Numbered from the stretch's first letter, positions 16,734 to 26,487 are shown. The stretch: DNA of 64,000 nt from Desulfomicrobium orale DSM 12838 (GCF_001553625.1 NZ_CP014230.1:2108001-2172000), one strand, 5' to 3'. The notes: generated by a model from the letters alone, not told the origin. Numbers and translations are program-made.

Positions 16734-17993
16734 CATTGCTGTCCGGCTAAGGGATAAGAAAAGAGTCCAAAATCTCAGCGATATGTGGTAAAAGAAATCA
16801 CCACAACATCTTGCCATACAAGGAGATTTTGGACTTGAGTCACCATAATACACTATTCTCCCAGACGCTATCTCTGATTCCCAGACATGTTTTTCAGAAA
16901 CTCGAAAGACGGCACAAAACCGGGCGCTCGTCGCGTCAATTCGGTTTCAAGGAGCAGTTCACGGTCATGGCCTTCATCCAGCTTGCCGCAAGACGTTCCA
17001 TGCGCGATGGCCTGCGCTGCCTTGAGGCTGCGGGAAACCGCCTGTATCACTGGGGACTGAAAAACGTGGCCCGCTCGACCTTTGCTGACGCGAACAATTC
17101 TCGCCCCGCAGGCTTTTTCAAGGATCTGTTCGCCGAGATGTACGGCCTGTGCGCCGCAAAAGCCCCGAAGCACAAATTCCGTTTCAAATCCAAATTGTTC
17201 AGTCTGGACGCCACCACCATAAAGCTTTGCCTGGCGCTTTTTCCCTGGGCCTCGTTTCGGCAGGCCAAGGGCGGCGTCAAAGTACATACCTTGCTGGATC
17301 ACGATGGCCATATCCCGGCTTTCGCAACCGTCACCGACGCCAAAATCCATGAAAGCCGCATAGCTCAGGCTATGGAGTTGCCCAGGGGCTCCATCGTGGT
17401 CTTTGACAAGGGCTTCATCAGCTATCCCTGGTTTCGGATCCTCGGGGCAAAGGGTGTCTTTTTTGTGACCCGGCTCAAGCGCAACGCCGTTTTCAAACTC
17501 CTGGAGCGCCGCCTCGTGAATCGCAAGACCGGCGTTACTTCCGATCACATCATTGAAGTCTCCAGCCGGGGAAAATCCTTACGCTTGCGCCGTATCGGCT
17601 ATCGTGACCAGGAAACCGGGAAACACTACGAATTTTTGACCAACCATTTCCGGCTTTCGGCGAAAACCATCGCCGACATCTATAAAGACCGCTGGCAAAT
17701 CGAGCTCTTCTTCAAGGAAATCAAACAAAATTTGCGCATAAAGACCTTCGTCGGCAACTCGGAAAATGCGGTTCTGATCCAGATTTACACGGCCCTGACG
17801 GTTTACCTGCTCCTCGCGTACCAGAAATTCCTCAGCCGTCTCGGACTCTCCGTACAGCAACTCTTCCAGCTCATTCAACTCAACCTGCTCGGCGAGGCAT
17901 CCTTGGATGAACTCCTGAATCCCAGACGACGAAAATTCGATAATTCATATAACTTCACACTGTTAGATTACATCGCTTAGCCGGACAGCAATG
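16734..17993 (+). mobile_element. IS4-family insertion sequence, copy 1
   Basis: 1260 bp with inverted repeats CATTGCTGTCCGGCTAAG at 16734 and CTTAGCCGGACAGCAATG ending at 17993. It has a perfect 9-bp target duplication ACATTGGCG (16725-16733 and 17994-18002), so this insertion is undisturbed. It interrupts the lipase-like gene in the same orientation. Two more copies at 19477 and 28076 are inverted relative to it. Confidence 0.95.
16835..17980 (+). CDS. IS4-family transposase (DUF4372 + DDE domain), copy 1
   Basis: 381 residues from TTG at 16835, chosen because AAGGAG lies 9 bases upstream and because an upstream ATG in the other two copies is followed by a stop here. The N-terminal DUF4372-like domain (FKEQFTVMAFIQLAARRSMRD) precedes the DDE domain with FSLDATTIKLC (first Asp), VVFDKGFISYPWF (second Asp) and the IS4 Y-(2)-R-(3)-E-(6)-K signature YKDRWQIELFFKEIKQ. 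Resembles the ISPepr1 group. No lesion seen. Confidence 0.92.
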   Translation: MSHHNTLFSQTLSLIPRHVFQKLERRHKTGRSSRQFGFKEQFTVMAFIQLAARRSMRDGLRCLEAAGNRLYHWGLKNVARSTFADANNSRPAGFFKDLFAEMYGLCAAKAPKHKFRFKSKLFSLDATTIKLCLALFPWASFRQAKGGVKVHTLLDHDGHIPAFATVTDAKIHESRIAQAMELPRGSIVVFDKGFISYPWFRILGAKGVFFVTRLKRNAVFKLLERRLVNRKTGVTSDHIIEVSSRGKSLRLRRIGYRDQETGKHYEFLTNHFRLSAKTIADIYKDRWQIELFFKEIKQNLRIKTFVGNSENAVLIQIYTALTVYLLLAYQKFLSRLGLSVQQLFQLIQLNLLGEASLDELLNPRRRKFDNSYNFTLLDYIA

Positions 17994-19476
17994 ACATTGG
18001 CGATATTGCCGCAGACGGAGATATAGTCGCTGATGGTCTGGCGATAAAGCAGATTATTGACTTATATAACGATATTCAAAAGCTTACAGCCGGAAGCGGA
18101 GATGTATATTCTGTTGCATCTCTGGTATATGATGATGAATTGTCTGAAAGATTGAGAAATGCGTCAGAAGATCCGGAAGATCTTATAGCGATTTATACAG
18201 AGATTTTCAACGACGCAAATGTTATTGTCGATAGGCCTGGACTTAATGTATATCGTATAGAGAAATCTTTTGTAACGGCGCAAGAAGATGGCGCGCTGTG
18301 CGGCGTAACCAGTCTTTCCGCTGCCGGGCACAGTCTGGGCGGACATCTGGCTTCCGCGGCGTCCCGTTTATTTCCCGGTCTGATCGATAAAGTCGTTACC
18401 ATCAATGGAGCGGGATTTTCTCCTGATAATGGGGGTTTAAAGCAGAACAATATCAGTCATTTGTTTTCTTTTCTTGGAGGAGAGAGCCAGTTTCGGGCTG
18501 AAAAAATTCATAACATATACGGCGAACGTGGCGTCGAACTGACAACACAGGATTCACCATATGGCCTTCTGGCTCAACCGGGAAGGCATACAGGCATATA
18601 TATTGAGACAGGATTGGGCTACACATTTGGTCATGGTGTGTTGCAAATGACAGACAGTCTGGCTCTGTATGATTTATTCATAAAGGCGGACATTCATTTT
18701 CAATCTGGAAATGAAGAGCAGAACATAAAGGACATAACAGAATTTTTTGATGGCATATCAAGAAATACAGAGATGACTCTTGAGCGGATGCTGAATGCGT
18801 GGGGAGGATTGCTTGTTGAAGGATATGCGCCTGTTACATCGGAGATAATCCGGGAAGATCTTTACTCTACACTTGGGCTTATACATAAAGCTATTTCCGG
18901 AAAAACAACTACTGTCATTTCTCTGCTCGACAAATCCCCGGATCAGATTGCCGAACTGGCCCGGAACGATATTTCCGTGCGTTATGCGCTGGTCCATCTG
19001 AATCCGTTCGCGGTGCGCGGTGATGACGGACTGTATCAGAAGTTCAACAAGAACATGGAGCTGGCCCTGTACGACCCACAGACCGGCAAGGGTCTGACGG
19101 ACGAGTACCTGCAAGCACGCAGCAAGATGCTCTATCTGGAGAACAAGCTCCGCATGGAGGATAAATCCTGGGCGCCTACGGATCTGGCCTCCACTGGCGG
19201 TTACTATGAGGACAGGGGCGCGGCGGTGACGGTCAACAACGTGAGAGAGTCTTCGGAATGGATCATTGCGCCGAAATATATTTTCGGCTCCGACCAGGGC
19301 GACAGCATCGAAACGCTCTACGACATTTCATATCTTCCGAGCAATGACGATCATATATTCGGCGGCGGGGATGATGTGATATCTGGAAATAGCTGGAATA
19401 AAATTTACGCTTCAGCAGTATGAAAATTTAGATTGTAGAGCTGGAATGCCGTGGAGTTGAGGATTATAATCTGATA

Positions 19477-20736
19477 CATTGCTGTCCGGCTAAGCGATGT
19501 AATCTAACAGTGTGAAGTTATATGAATTATCGAATTTTCGTCGTCTGGGATTCAGGAGTTCATCCAAGGATGCCTCGCCGAGCAGGTTGAGTTGAATGAG
19601 CTGGAAGAGTTGCTGTACGGAGAGTCCGAGACGGCTGAGGAATTTCTGGTACGCGAGGAGCAGGTAAACCGTCAGGGCCGTGTAAATCTGGATCAGAACC
19701 GCATTTTCCGAGTTGCCGACGAAGGTCTTTATGCGCAAATTTTGTTTGATTTCCTTGAAGAAGAGCTCGATTTGCCAGCGGTCTTTATAGATGTCGGCGA
19801 TGGTTTTCGCCGAAAGCCGGAAATGGTTGGTCAAAAATTCGTAGTGTTTCCCGGTTTCCTGGTCACGATAGCCGATACGGCGCAAGCGTAAGGATTTTCC
19901 CCGGCTGGAGACTTCAATGATGTGATCGGAAGTAACGCCGGTCTTGCGATTCACGAGGCGGCGCTCCAGGAGTTTGAAAACGGCGTTGCGCTTGAGCCGG
20001 GTCACAAAAAAGACACCCTTTGCCCCGAGGATCCGAAACCAGGGATAGCTGATGAAGCCCTTGTCAAAGACCACGATGGAGCCCCTGGGCAACTCCATAG
20101 CCTGAGCTATGCGGCTTTCATGGGTTTTGGCGTCGGTGACGGTTGCGAAAGCCGGGATATGGCCATCGTGATCCAGCAAGGTATGTACTTTGACGCCGCC
20201 CTTGGCCTGCCGAAACGAGGCCCAGGGAAAAAGCGACAGGCAAAGCTTTATGGTGGTGGCGTCCAGACTGAACAATTTGGATTTGAAACGGAATTTGTGC
20301 TTCGGGGCTTTTGCGGCGCACAGGCCGTACATCTCGGCGAACAGATCCTTGAAAAAGCCTACGGGGCGAGAATTGTTCGCGTCAGCAAAGGTCGAGCGGG
20401 CCACGTTTTTCAGTCCCCAGTGATACAGGCGGTTTCCCGCAGCCTCAAGGCAGCGCAGGCCATCGCGCATGGAACGTCTTGCGGCAAGCTGGATGAAGGC
20501 CATGACCGTGAACTGCTCCTTGAAACCGAATTGACGCGACGAGCGCCCGGTTTTGTGCCGTCTTTCGAGTTTCTGAAAAACATGTCTGGGAATCAGAGAT
20601 AGCGTCTGGGAGAATAGTGTATTATGGTGACTCAAGTCCAGAATCTCCTTGTGTGGCAAGATGTTGTGGTGATTTCTTTTACCACACATCGCTGAGATTT
20701 TGGACTCTTTTCTTATCCCTTAGCCGGACAGCAATG
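19477..20736 (-). mobile_element. IS4-family insertion sequence, copy 2 (without target duplication)
   Basis: 1260 bp, nearly identical to copies 1 and 3, with the same inverted repeats (19477 and 20736). The flanks differ: AATCTGATA on the left and CTGCTGAAT on the right. Copies 1 and 3 both keep perfect 9-bp duplications, so the missing one here points to a recombination or deletion that joined two formerly separate insertion sites. The left flank is the lipase end; the right flank is the middle of a relaxase-like gene. Confidence 0.92.
19490..20635 (-). CDS. IS4-family transposase, copy 2
   Basis: Same 381-residue DUF4372/DDE transposase as copy 1, differing at a few residues (for example SRPVG for SRPAG). 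All catalytic motifs are present. An ATG at 20689 would add 18 residues, but the TTG with the AAGGAG-type site is shared by all copies (here GGAGATTCTGG). Confidence 0.9.
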   Translation of the reverse strand: MSHHNTLFSQTLSLIPRHVFQKLERRHKTGRSSRQFGFKEQFTVMAFIQLAARRSMRDGLRCLEAAGNRLYHWGLKNVARSTFADANNSRPVGFFKDLFAEMYGLCAAKAPKHKFRFKSKLFSLDATTIKLCLSLFPWASFRQAKGGVKVHTLLDHDGHIPAFATVTDAKTHESRIAQAMELPRGSIVVFDKGFISYPWFRILGAKGVFFVTRLKRNAVFKLLERRLVNRKTGVTSDHIIEVSSRGKSLRLRRIGYRDQETGKHYEFLTNHFRLSAKTIADIYKDRWQIELFFKEIKQNLRIKTFVGNSENAVLIQIYTALTVYLLLAYQKFLSRLGLSVQQLFQLIQLNLLGEASLDELLNPRRRKFDNSYNFTLLDYIA

Positions 20737-21282
20737 CTGCTGAATATGGAGAAGCGTTCTGCCGCGAAGGCGCGGCAGGCCGTGTACGCCAAATACAAGA
20801 ACCCGGCTCCGCCACAGACATGGCGGGAGTATCTGGAGCAGGAAGCGCTGGCCGGAAACGAGGACGCGCTGAAGGCGATTCAGGCGCGGGCAATAAAAGA
20901 GGCGGCCATGCCGAATCGTATTTACGGCGTCCGTCAGGAAGGCATTCCCACAGGCGAGGCGGTGAAGGTCACCAACAAAGGCAATCTGATCATGCCCGAC
21001 GGCAGCCGGGACAACGGGGAGACGTTCTATTTCCCGGATTTCGTCAAAGACGATAATCTGAAGAGGGCATATCTGCGGGCGGTGAGGGTCCATCGAGGAC
21101 ACCTGGAGGTTGAAGGCTCTGAAGAGTTCAAAGGTAAGCTGGTAGAATTGTCGGCGGAACCGGGAATGCCACCGGTGAGCTTCAAAAATTCGGACATGCA
21201 GCAACAACGCCTGCATATTCTGGCAGAGCGTGAGCGGTCTGAAGCCCGCTCGCGTTCAAAATCCTTCTTCTGGAGCCGATAA
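20737..21282 (+). pseudogene. C-terminal fragment of a probable TraI-type relaxase
   Basis: An open frame runs out of IS4 copy 2 for 181 codons to the stop 1 bp before traG. It starts LLNMEKRSAAKARQAVYAK, and has the segment IPTGEAVKVTNKGNL and a charged tail ending KSFFWSR. Its place directly upstream of traG is that of the relaxase gene in Trb-type conjugative elements, and the sequence resembles the polyvalent C-terminal region of such proteins. The N-terminal nicking domain with its catalytic Tyr and three-His motif is absent. Identification rests mainly on context. Confidence 0.55.
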
Positions 21283-21283
21283 T

Positions 21284-23146
21284 ATGAAACCAAAAAATAT
21301 GACCCCGATGGTCATGCAGAGAGCAGTCAAAAAGCGGGCCCGTTACGCGAATGCTGCGAGCGTGTTTTTTTGCTGGCTGCTGGGACTGATGGTGGCCACC
21401 CAGTGGTTTGCAGCGCAGGTTAATTACCATCCGTCTTTGGGCGCGAACATTCAGCACATATATTTCCCGTGGCAGATATTTTTCTGGGCAAAAGCGTGGT
21501 GGGCGCAGAATACGCAGGCGTTCATGGACACAGGCAGCGGCGGTATGGCTGTCAGCGCGATCGGGCTGATTGCCATGCTTTTCCGGCGACACCTGACGGC
21601 AAATACGGCGCAAGCGAACGAATACATGCACGGCAGCGCCAAATGGGCGGCAAAGAAAGACATCGAGGCCGCCGGGCTGTTCGCGCAGGAGGGCGTGTAT
21701 GTGGGTGGCTGGCAGGACGCCAGAGGACGGAAGCATTATCTGCGGCACGCGGGCAGTGAGCATCTGCTTTGCGTCGCTCCTACCCGATCCGGGAAAGGCA
21801 TCTGCCTGGTCATCCCCACGTTGCTGTCTGTGACGCAGAGCTGCGTCATCACCGACCTTAAAGGCGAGCTGCGGGCGCTGACGGCGGGCTGGAGAAAAGA
21901 ACACGCCAACAACCATGTGCTGCGCTTCGAGCCCGCATCATCGTATGGGTCGGTTGGCTGGAATCCGATGGAAGAAATCCGCATCGGCACGGAATACGAA
22001 ATCGGCGATGCCCAGAATCTGGCCACCTGCATTGTTGACCCTGACGGAAAAGGCCTGCGGGACCACTGGCAAAAGACCAGCCAGGCGCTGCTGGTCGGGT
22101 GCATCCTGCACCTGCTTTACAAAAAGCAGAACAATGACTGCGACGAAGCCAGCCTGCCAGCGCTGGACGCCATGCTTTCCGACCCTGTGCGGCCAGTCGA
22201 TGCTTTGTGGGCAGAGATGAAAGCCTATCCCCATAAGAACGGAGAAAATCATATCGTGGTTGGCCAGAGCGCACGAGACATGCTTGACCGGCCGCCACAG
22301 GAAGCTGGTTCGGTCCTGTCCACAGCCAAGTCCTATCTGTCTTTGTATAGGGACCCCGTTGTCCGTGCGAATGTGAAGCATTGCGGCTTCAAAATCCATG
22401 ACCTCATGAACTCGGAAAAGCCGGTCTCATTGTACATCGTAACCCAGCCAGCCGATAAAGTACGGCTCAAGCCGCTGGTTCGGGTGCTCATCAATATGAT
22501 CTGCCGCATTCTGGCCACCAAGATGGATTTTGTGGATACGCCGGGCGGTGGCCGCCGGGCAAGGGCCTGCTACAAACACAGACTGCTCATGATGATGGAT
22601 GAATTTCCCTCCTTGGGCAAACTCGAAATCGTTCAGGAGTCCCTGGCGTTTCTGGCGGGCTATGGCATCCGGTTTTACATCATCTGTCAGGACGTGACGC
22701 AGCTACGAAGTGAAGAAACCGGCTACGGCAAGGACGAAGCCATTTCCTCCAATTGTCACATCCAGAACGCATTTCAGCCCAATAGACAGGAAACGGCCAG
22801 ATATCTGTCCCAGATGACCGGGCAGACCACTGTGGTCAAAGAGCAGGTCACAGTGTCCGGCAAACGTATGGGCGCGGTGCTGGGACAGGTTTCAAAGGCC
22901 ATGCAGGAAGTTTCGCGGCCACTTATGACCGACGACGAAGTGACCCGGATGCCGCCTCCGAGAAAAGACGGAGAAAACCTGATCGAGGGCGGAGACATGC
23001 TCATTTTTGCCGCCGGTTTCCCGGCCATCTACGGCAAGCAGATGCCCTATTTTCTGGACCCGGTGTTTCGCGCCCGGTCGCAGTGCAATCCTCCGGCTGA
23101 ATCGGAAGTGCTGCGGGAAGAACCCCAGAGAGTGCGGATTGACTGA
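21284..23146 (+). CDS. traG: Type IV coupling protein TraG/VirD4
   Basis: 620 residues. Inner-membrane ATPase that hands relaxase-bound DNA to the mating channel. Two N-terminal transmembrane helices (about 18-38 and 80-100) are followed by Walker A APTRSGKG (about 165-172), the sensor DLKGELRALTAGWRK, Walker B MMMDEFPSLG and the typical FYIICQDVTQL. ATG at 21284 follows the previous stop by 1 bp. Its last base overlaps traF (TGATG), so traG and traF are coupled. Confidence 0.93.
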   Translation: MKPKNMTPMVMQRAVKKRARYANAASVFFCWLLGLMVATQWFAAQVNYHPSLGANIQHIYFPWQIFFWAKAWWAQNTQAFMDTGSGGMAVSAIGLIAMLFRRHLTANTAQANEYMHGSAKWAAKKDIEAAGLFAQEGVYVGGWQDARGRKHYLRHAGSEHLLCVAPTRSGKGICLVIPTLLSVTQSCVITDLKGELRALTAGWRKEHANNHVLRFEPASSYGSVGWNPMEEIRIGTEYEIGDAQNLATCIVDPDGKGLRDHWQKTSQALLVGCILHLLYKKQNNDCDEASLPALDAMLSDPVRPVDALWAEMKAYPHKNGENHIVVGQSARDMLDRPPQEAGSVLSTAKSYLSLYRDPVVRANVKHCGFKIHDLMNSEKPVSLYIVTQPADKVRLKPLVRVLINMICRILATKMDFVDTPGGGRRARACYKHRLLMMMDEFPSLGKLEIVQESLAFLAGYGIRFYIICQDVTQLRSEETGYGKDEAISSNCHIQNAFQPNRQETARYLSQMTGQTTVVKEQVTVSGKRMGAVLGQVSKAMQEVSRPLMTDDEVTRMPPPRKDGENLIEGGDMLIFAAGFPAIYGKQMPYFLDPVFRARSQCNPPAESEVLREEPQRVRID

Positions 23147-23700
23147 TGCGCCGGATCGTCTTTGGCGTGGCGGGATGCCTTCTTTTTCTGGCGTTGGCGC
23201 AAAGCGCCATAGTCATCAACACATCACCTTCATTCCCGGAGGGCCTGTATCTGAAGACATATCGGACACCACGGAAAGGCGACCTGGTGCTTGTCTGCCC
23301 ACCCGGGAAAAAAATTTTTCGTTCAGTCCGGGAGCGGGGCTGGCTTGCTCCAGGGCTTTGTGAATCCGGGACGGAAATGATCATCAAACGCATAGCGGCA
23401 GGAGGTGGCGACCAGATTGAAATCAGCGCGGAGGCAGTGAGTGTCAATGGCCAGACCCTACCCCAGAGCAGACGGATTTTTAATCTGCCCGGCATGATTT
23501 CCGTGCCGACCAGGTGCGTGCTGAAAACCGGAGAGGTTTTGCTCATGTCGCCCCATCCTCGCAGCTTTGACGGGCGGTATTTCGGCGCGCTGGAAATCGG
23601 ATGCGTCAAAACAACGCTCACAACGCTTTTTCTCTGGTCGGAGGATGATCATGGCGACACAGAAGGAGCTGTATACGCGGATAGCGGAAACGCTCATTGA
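23146..23700 (+). CDS. traF: Conjugal transfer peptidase TraF (S26 signal-peptidase family)
   Basis: 184 residues. In IncP plasmids TraF trims and cyclises the TrbC pilin. One N-terminal membrane anchor (residues 5-25), then the catalytic Ser in NTSPSFPEGLY (about residue 30) and the catalytic Lys in EMIIKRIAAGGGD (about 85), then box E-like MSPHPRSFDGRYFG. A TrbC pilin gene is present at 40483, so enzyme and substrate are both in the element. The last 50 bp overlap the start of the ArdC-like gene. Confidence 0.9.
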   Translation: MRRIVFGVAGCLLFLALAQSAIVINTSPSFPEGLYLKTYRTPRKGDLVLVCPPGKKIFRSVRERGWLAPGLCESGTEMIIKRIAAGGGDQIEISAEAVSVNGQTLPQSRRIFNLPGMISVPTRCVLKTGEVLLMSPHPRSFDGRYFGALEIGCVKTTLTTLFLWSEDDHGDTEGAVYADSGNAH

Positions 23701-26197
23701 AAAAATACGATCCGGCACGGCTCCGTGGCAGAAACCTTGGAAAGGCGTGCAGGAAGCTTTCCCCATCAATGGCACCACCGGCAAGCGGTATCGCGGCGGA
23801 AATATGATGTGGCTCATGGCCCAGGAGCGCGAAGATCCCAGGTGGATGACCTATCAGCAGGCCCAGAGCGTCGGGGCACAAGTCAAAAAAGGAGAAAAGG
23901 GCATCCCACTCATTTATTGGCAGTTTCAGGAAGAAAAGACCGTCAAGGACGAAGACGGCCAAAAAAAGAAAGTGATTGTTGAGCTGGAACGCCCAAGGAG
24001 CTTTGTTTTTACTGTCTTCAACGCGGAACAGATTGACGGCCTGCCAGCCATCGAGAGGCCGGAAAAAAGGGACTGGGCCCCTGTTCAACGGGCAGAAGAC
24101 ATCATTGCCGCCAGCGGGGCGCGCATCGAGCACAAGGCGGGAAACCGGGCTTTCTACAGGGCCAGCGAGGACAAGATTGTTCTGCCCAGACAAGAGCAGT
24201 TCCAATCCGCCGACGGGTATTACTCCACCGCCCTGCACGAGCTTGGGCATTGGACCGGCCACTCAAGCCGTCTGGACCGGGAAGTTGGACGCAATCCCTT
24301 CGGCAGCATTGAATACGCCAAGGAAGAGTTGCGGGCGGAGATCGCAAGCATGATGCTTGGGGCGGAGGTCGGCTTGTCTGGCCGGGAAGACGACAGCCAT
24401 GCCGCCTATGTGGAAAGCTGGTGCAAGGTCCTGGAGGATGATCCACGAGAGATATTCCGTGCGGCGGCGGATGCCGAAAAAATCATGGATTATGTGCTGG
24501 AGCTGGAGCGCGAGAAAGTCCTTGGGCAGACTGCCCGGCAAGCTGCGGGGGAACTGCTGGAAGTGGATACGAAGACGTTGACACAGGACCAGCGGGAACA
24601 ATTTATCGCGGGCTGGCTGTCTGCTGGCGGTTCGGATTCCGACTTCAACACCCAAGCGCCCCGCACTTGCCCGTGGGAGCATGAAAATACGGTGATTTCC
24701 GTGGCCGGTCAGACTCCATACGACTGGGGGAAAAGCTGGCTGGCTCAGAACCGCGAAGCAGTGCAGGAAGAAGAACAGCAACAGCAGCAGGACCAGACTA
24801 TGCCGGCCGCGAACACCCAGGACAAAGAAGACCGGACATATCTGGCCGTGCCTTTCGGGGAGAAGGATGCGGCCAGAGAACTCGGCGCGAAATGGGATCG
24901 GATGGAGCGGGCATGGTATGTGCCTTCCGGCGTTGATCCCGCGCCTTTCCAACATTGGTTCCCAGAGAACCAGGCGCAGCAGCCGGAAAAGCCGAAGCGC
25001 CCGGAGGAACAGCGGACATATCTGGCCGTGCCTTTCGGGGAGAAAGACGCGGCCAGAGAACTTGGCGCGAAGTGGGACACCCGGACAAAGAGTTGGTATG
25101 TTGGCCCAGAAGCAGATATAAGCAAACTTGAAAAGTGGCTCCCCGAAAACCAGCGCCAGCCGGAGCAGACCCCGGCCCTCGATCCCAGACAGGAGTTTGC
25201 CCAGACATTGCGGCAAATGGGATTCGTGGTGGATGGTGAACATCCCATCATGGATGGCAAGAGCCATCGCGCTCCGCTGGAAGATGACCGGCCAGGGCAG
25301 CAAAGCGGATTTTACGTTGGGCATCTGGACGGCCGCCCGGCAGGGTACGCCAAAAACAACCGCAGCGGCGAGGAGATGCGCTGGAAGTCCGAAGGCAAGA
25401 TTCTGACGCCAGAGGACAAGGCCGCGTTCGCGGCACGAAGCGCGGAAAAGCTGAAGGCGCGGGCGGAAGAGCTGGAGGCGACACACAACCGCACGGCGCA
25501 GCGCGTCCTGCATCAACTGGGCGGGATGACGGCTGCGGAGGAACCCACGAAGTACATGCGGGCCAAAGGGATTGGCCCACAGACAGGCGTATATCTGGGC
25601 AAAGACGGCGTAACCTGCCTGCCCGCCCAGGACGTGGACGGCAAGGTCTGGACCATGCAGTATATCCAGCCTGACGGCACCAAGCGCTTTGCGGCTGGCG
25701 GCAAGAAAGAAGGCTGCTTTCATCCGGTCGGCGGCAGCAGAGGCATGGACGAGGTGTTGAAGGCTCCGGCCATTGTCATTGCCGAAGGCTATGCGACGGC
25801 GGCCAGTCTGGCCAAGGAGCTGGGATTTGCGACCATTGCCGCCTTTGATTCCGGCAATGTGGTCCATGTGGCCGAGGCTTTCAGGGAGAAATATCCGGAA
25901 AAAGCCATCCTCATTGCCGGTGACGACGACCGGCATTTGCCCACAAATCCCGGCAGGGCCAAAGCGGAGCTTGCGGCCAAAAAGGTGGGCGGACTGGCCG
26001 TGTTTCCGATTTTTACGCCAGAAGAGAAAGGCAGGGAGTTCACCGATTTCAACGATCTGGCCACGCGCAGCAAGCTTGGAGCGGAGGCCATCAGGCGGCA
26101 AGTACAGCCAGAGCTGAACAAAGCCATCGCCATGCGCCAGAATTGGATGCAGCAGCAAAGAATGTCCCAGAACAAACAGCAAGGCGTTACGCGCTAA
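23651..26197 (+). CDS. Polyvalent ArdC / DUF5710 x2 / TOPRIM protein
   Basis: 848 residues from ATG 23651 (GGAGG seven bases upstream). In order: ArdC N-terminal ssDNA-binding domain (about 1-130, with PWQKPWKG and GNMMWLM); zincin-like metallopeptidase region with LHELGHWTGH (HExxH, about 195); two near-identical DUF5710 modules (about 394-440 and 454-500, each with YLAVPFGEKDAARELGAKWD); then a TraC/phage-primase-like TOPRIM region (about 630-790: VYLGKDG, AIVIAEGYATAASL, LIAGDDD). Such proteins travel with the transferred strand and are thought to protect or prime it in the recipient. ArdC anti-restriction and primase activities are both plausible. Confidence 0.85.
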   Translation: MATQKELYTRIAETLIEKIRSGTAPWQKPWKGVQEAFPINGTTGKRYRGGNMMWLMAQEREDPRWMTYQQAQSVGAQVKKGEKGIPLIYWQFQEEKTVKDEDGQKKKVIVELERPRSFVFTVFNAEQIDGLPAIERPEKRDWAPVQRAEDIIAASGARIEHKAGNRAFYRASEDKIVLPRQEQFQSADGYYSTALHELGHWTGHSSRLDREVGRNPFGSIEYAKEELRAEIASMMLGAEVGLSGREDDSHAAYVESWCKVLEDDPREIFRAAADAEKIMDYVLELEREKVLGQTARQAAGELLEVDTKTLTQDQREQFIAGWLSAGGSDSDFNTQAPRTCPWEHENTVISVAGQTPYDWGKSWLAQNREAVQEEEQQQQQDQTMPAANTQDKEDRTYLAVPFGEKDAARELGAKWDRMERAWYVPSGVDPAPFQHWFPENQAQQPEKPKRPEEQRTYLAVPFGEKDAARELGAKWDTRTKSWYVGPEADISKLEKWLPENQRQPEQTPALDPRQEFAQTLRQMGFVVDGEHPIMDGKSHRAPLEDDRPGQQSGFYVGHLDGRPAGYAKNNRSGEEMRWKSEGKILTPEDKAAFAARSAEKLKARAEELEATHNRTAQRVLHQLGGMTAAEEPTKYMRAKGIGPQTGVYLGKDGVTCLPAQDVDGKVWTMQYIQPDGTKRFAAGGKKEGCFHPVGGSRGMDEVLKAPAIVIAEGYATAASLAKELGFATIAAFDSGNVVHVAEAFREKYPEKAILIAGDDDRHLPTNPGRAKAELAAKKVGGLAVFPIFTPEEKGREFTDFNDLATRSKLGAEAIRRQVQPELNKAIAMRQNWMQQQRMSQNKQQGVTR

Positions 26198-26207
26198 CGG
26201 AGGAAAT

Positions 26208-26414
26208 ATGTGCGAAAAGAATAATCCGGACTACAGTTACGTCCGCCCCACGGACGAGGAAAATCTGAGCGAAAGCACGAATGAGAAGCTGGCGGCCATC
26301 AGTGAAAACCCGGGACTGATCGTGGAATTTGACCCGGAGCAGGCGGAGCTTGCGGGCGCATTCCGCGAAGACGCCATGAGCGAAGAGGACGCCCTGGACG
26401 CTATGTACGACTAG
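26208..26414 (+). CDS. Small acidic protein of the conjugative element, unknown function
   Basis: 68 residues, strongly acidic (about 20 Asp/Glu), no Cys, no hydrophobic segment. It begins MCEKNNPDYSYVRPTDEENL and ends EEDALDAMYD. GGAGGAAAT stands before the ATG, 10 bp after the ArdC-like gene, so it belongs to the traG-traF-ardC operon. The charge resembles DNA-mimic anti-restriction proteins, but it is much shorter than ArdA, and I do not assign a function. Confidence 0.7.
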   Translation: MCEKNNPDYSYVRPTDEENLSESTNEKLAAISENPGLIVEFDPEQAELAGAFREDAMSEEDALDAMYD

Positions 26415-26487
26415 AAATGGGACCGGCATTTGGGCCACCGACAGTGGCCCGAATGGCAATCCTGGAAGGCATGTACGGTTTGGCCAA

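Larger units (their letters stand above)
16454..19423 (+). pseudogene. Lipase-like alpha/beta hydrolase with RTX-like C-terminus, interrupted by an IS4-family element
   Basis: Removing 16734-17993 and one 9-bp duplication rejoins the frame as FRGTEPSDIGDIAADGDIV, giving about 566 residues. The N-terminal part has an EF-hand-like loop (DKDRDGRFS). The centre has the class-3 lipase elbow AGHSLGGHLASAASRLF, with the nucleophile Ser, and NGAGF. The C-terminus IFGGGDDVISGNS is a single nonapeptide-type calcium-binding (RTX) repeat, which hints at type I secretion. The coding frame ends soon after this repeat and IS4 copy 2 follows 53 bp later, so further repeats may be lost. Not translatable as one protein now. 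Confidence 0.8.

Noticed and set aside
19922-20602. 226-codon plus-strand open frame inside IS4 copy 2 (also present in copies 1 and 3)
   Set aside because: It is the antisense shadow of the transposase and occurs identically in each copy.
24263-26182. Long minus-strand open frame opposite the ArdC-like gene
   Set aside because: Shadow of the plus-strand gene; composition rich in Arg, Leu and Gly, no recognisable domain.
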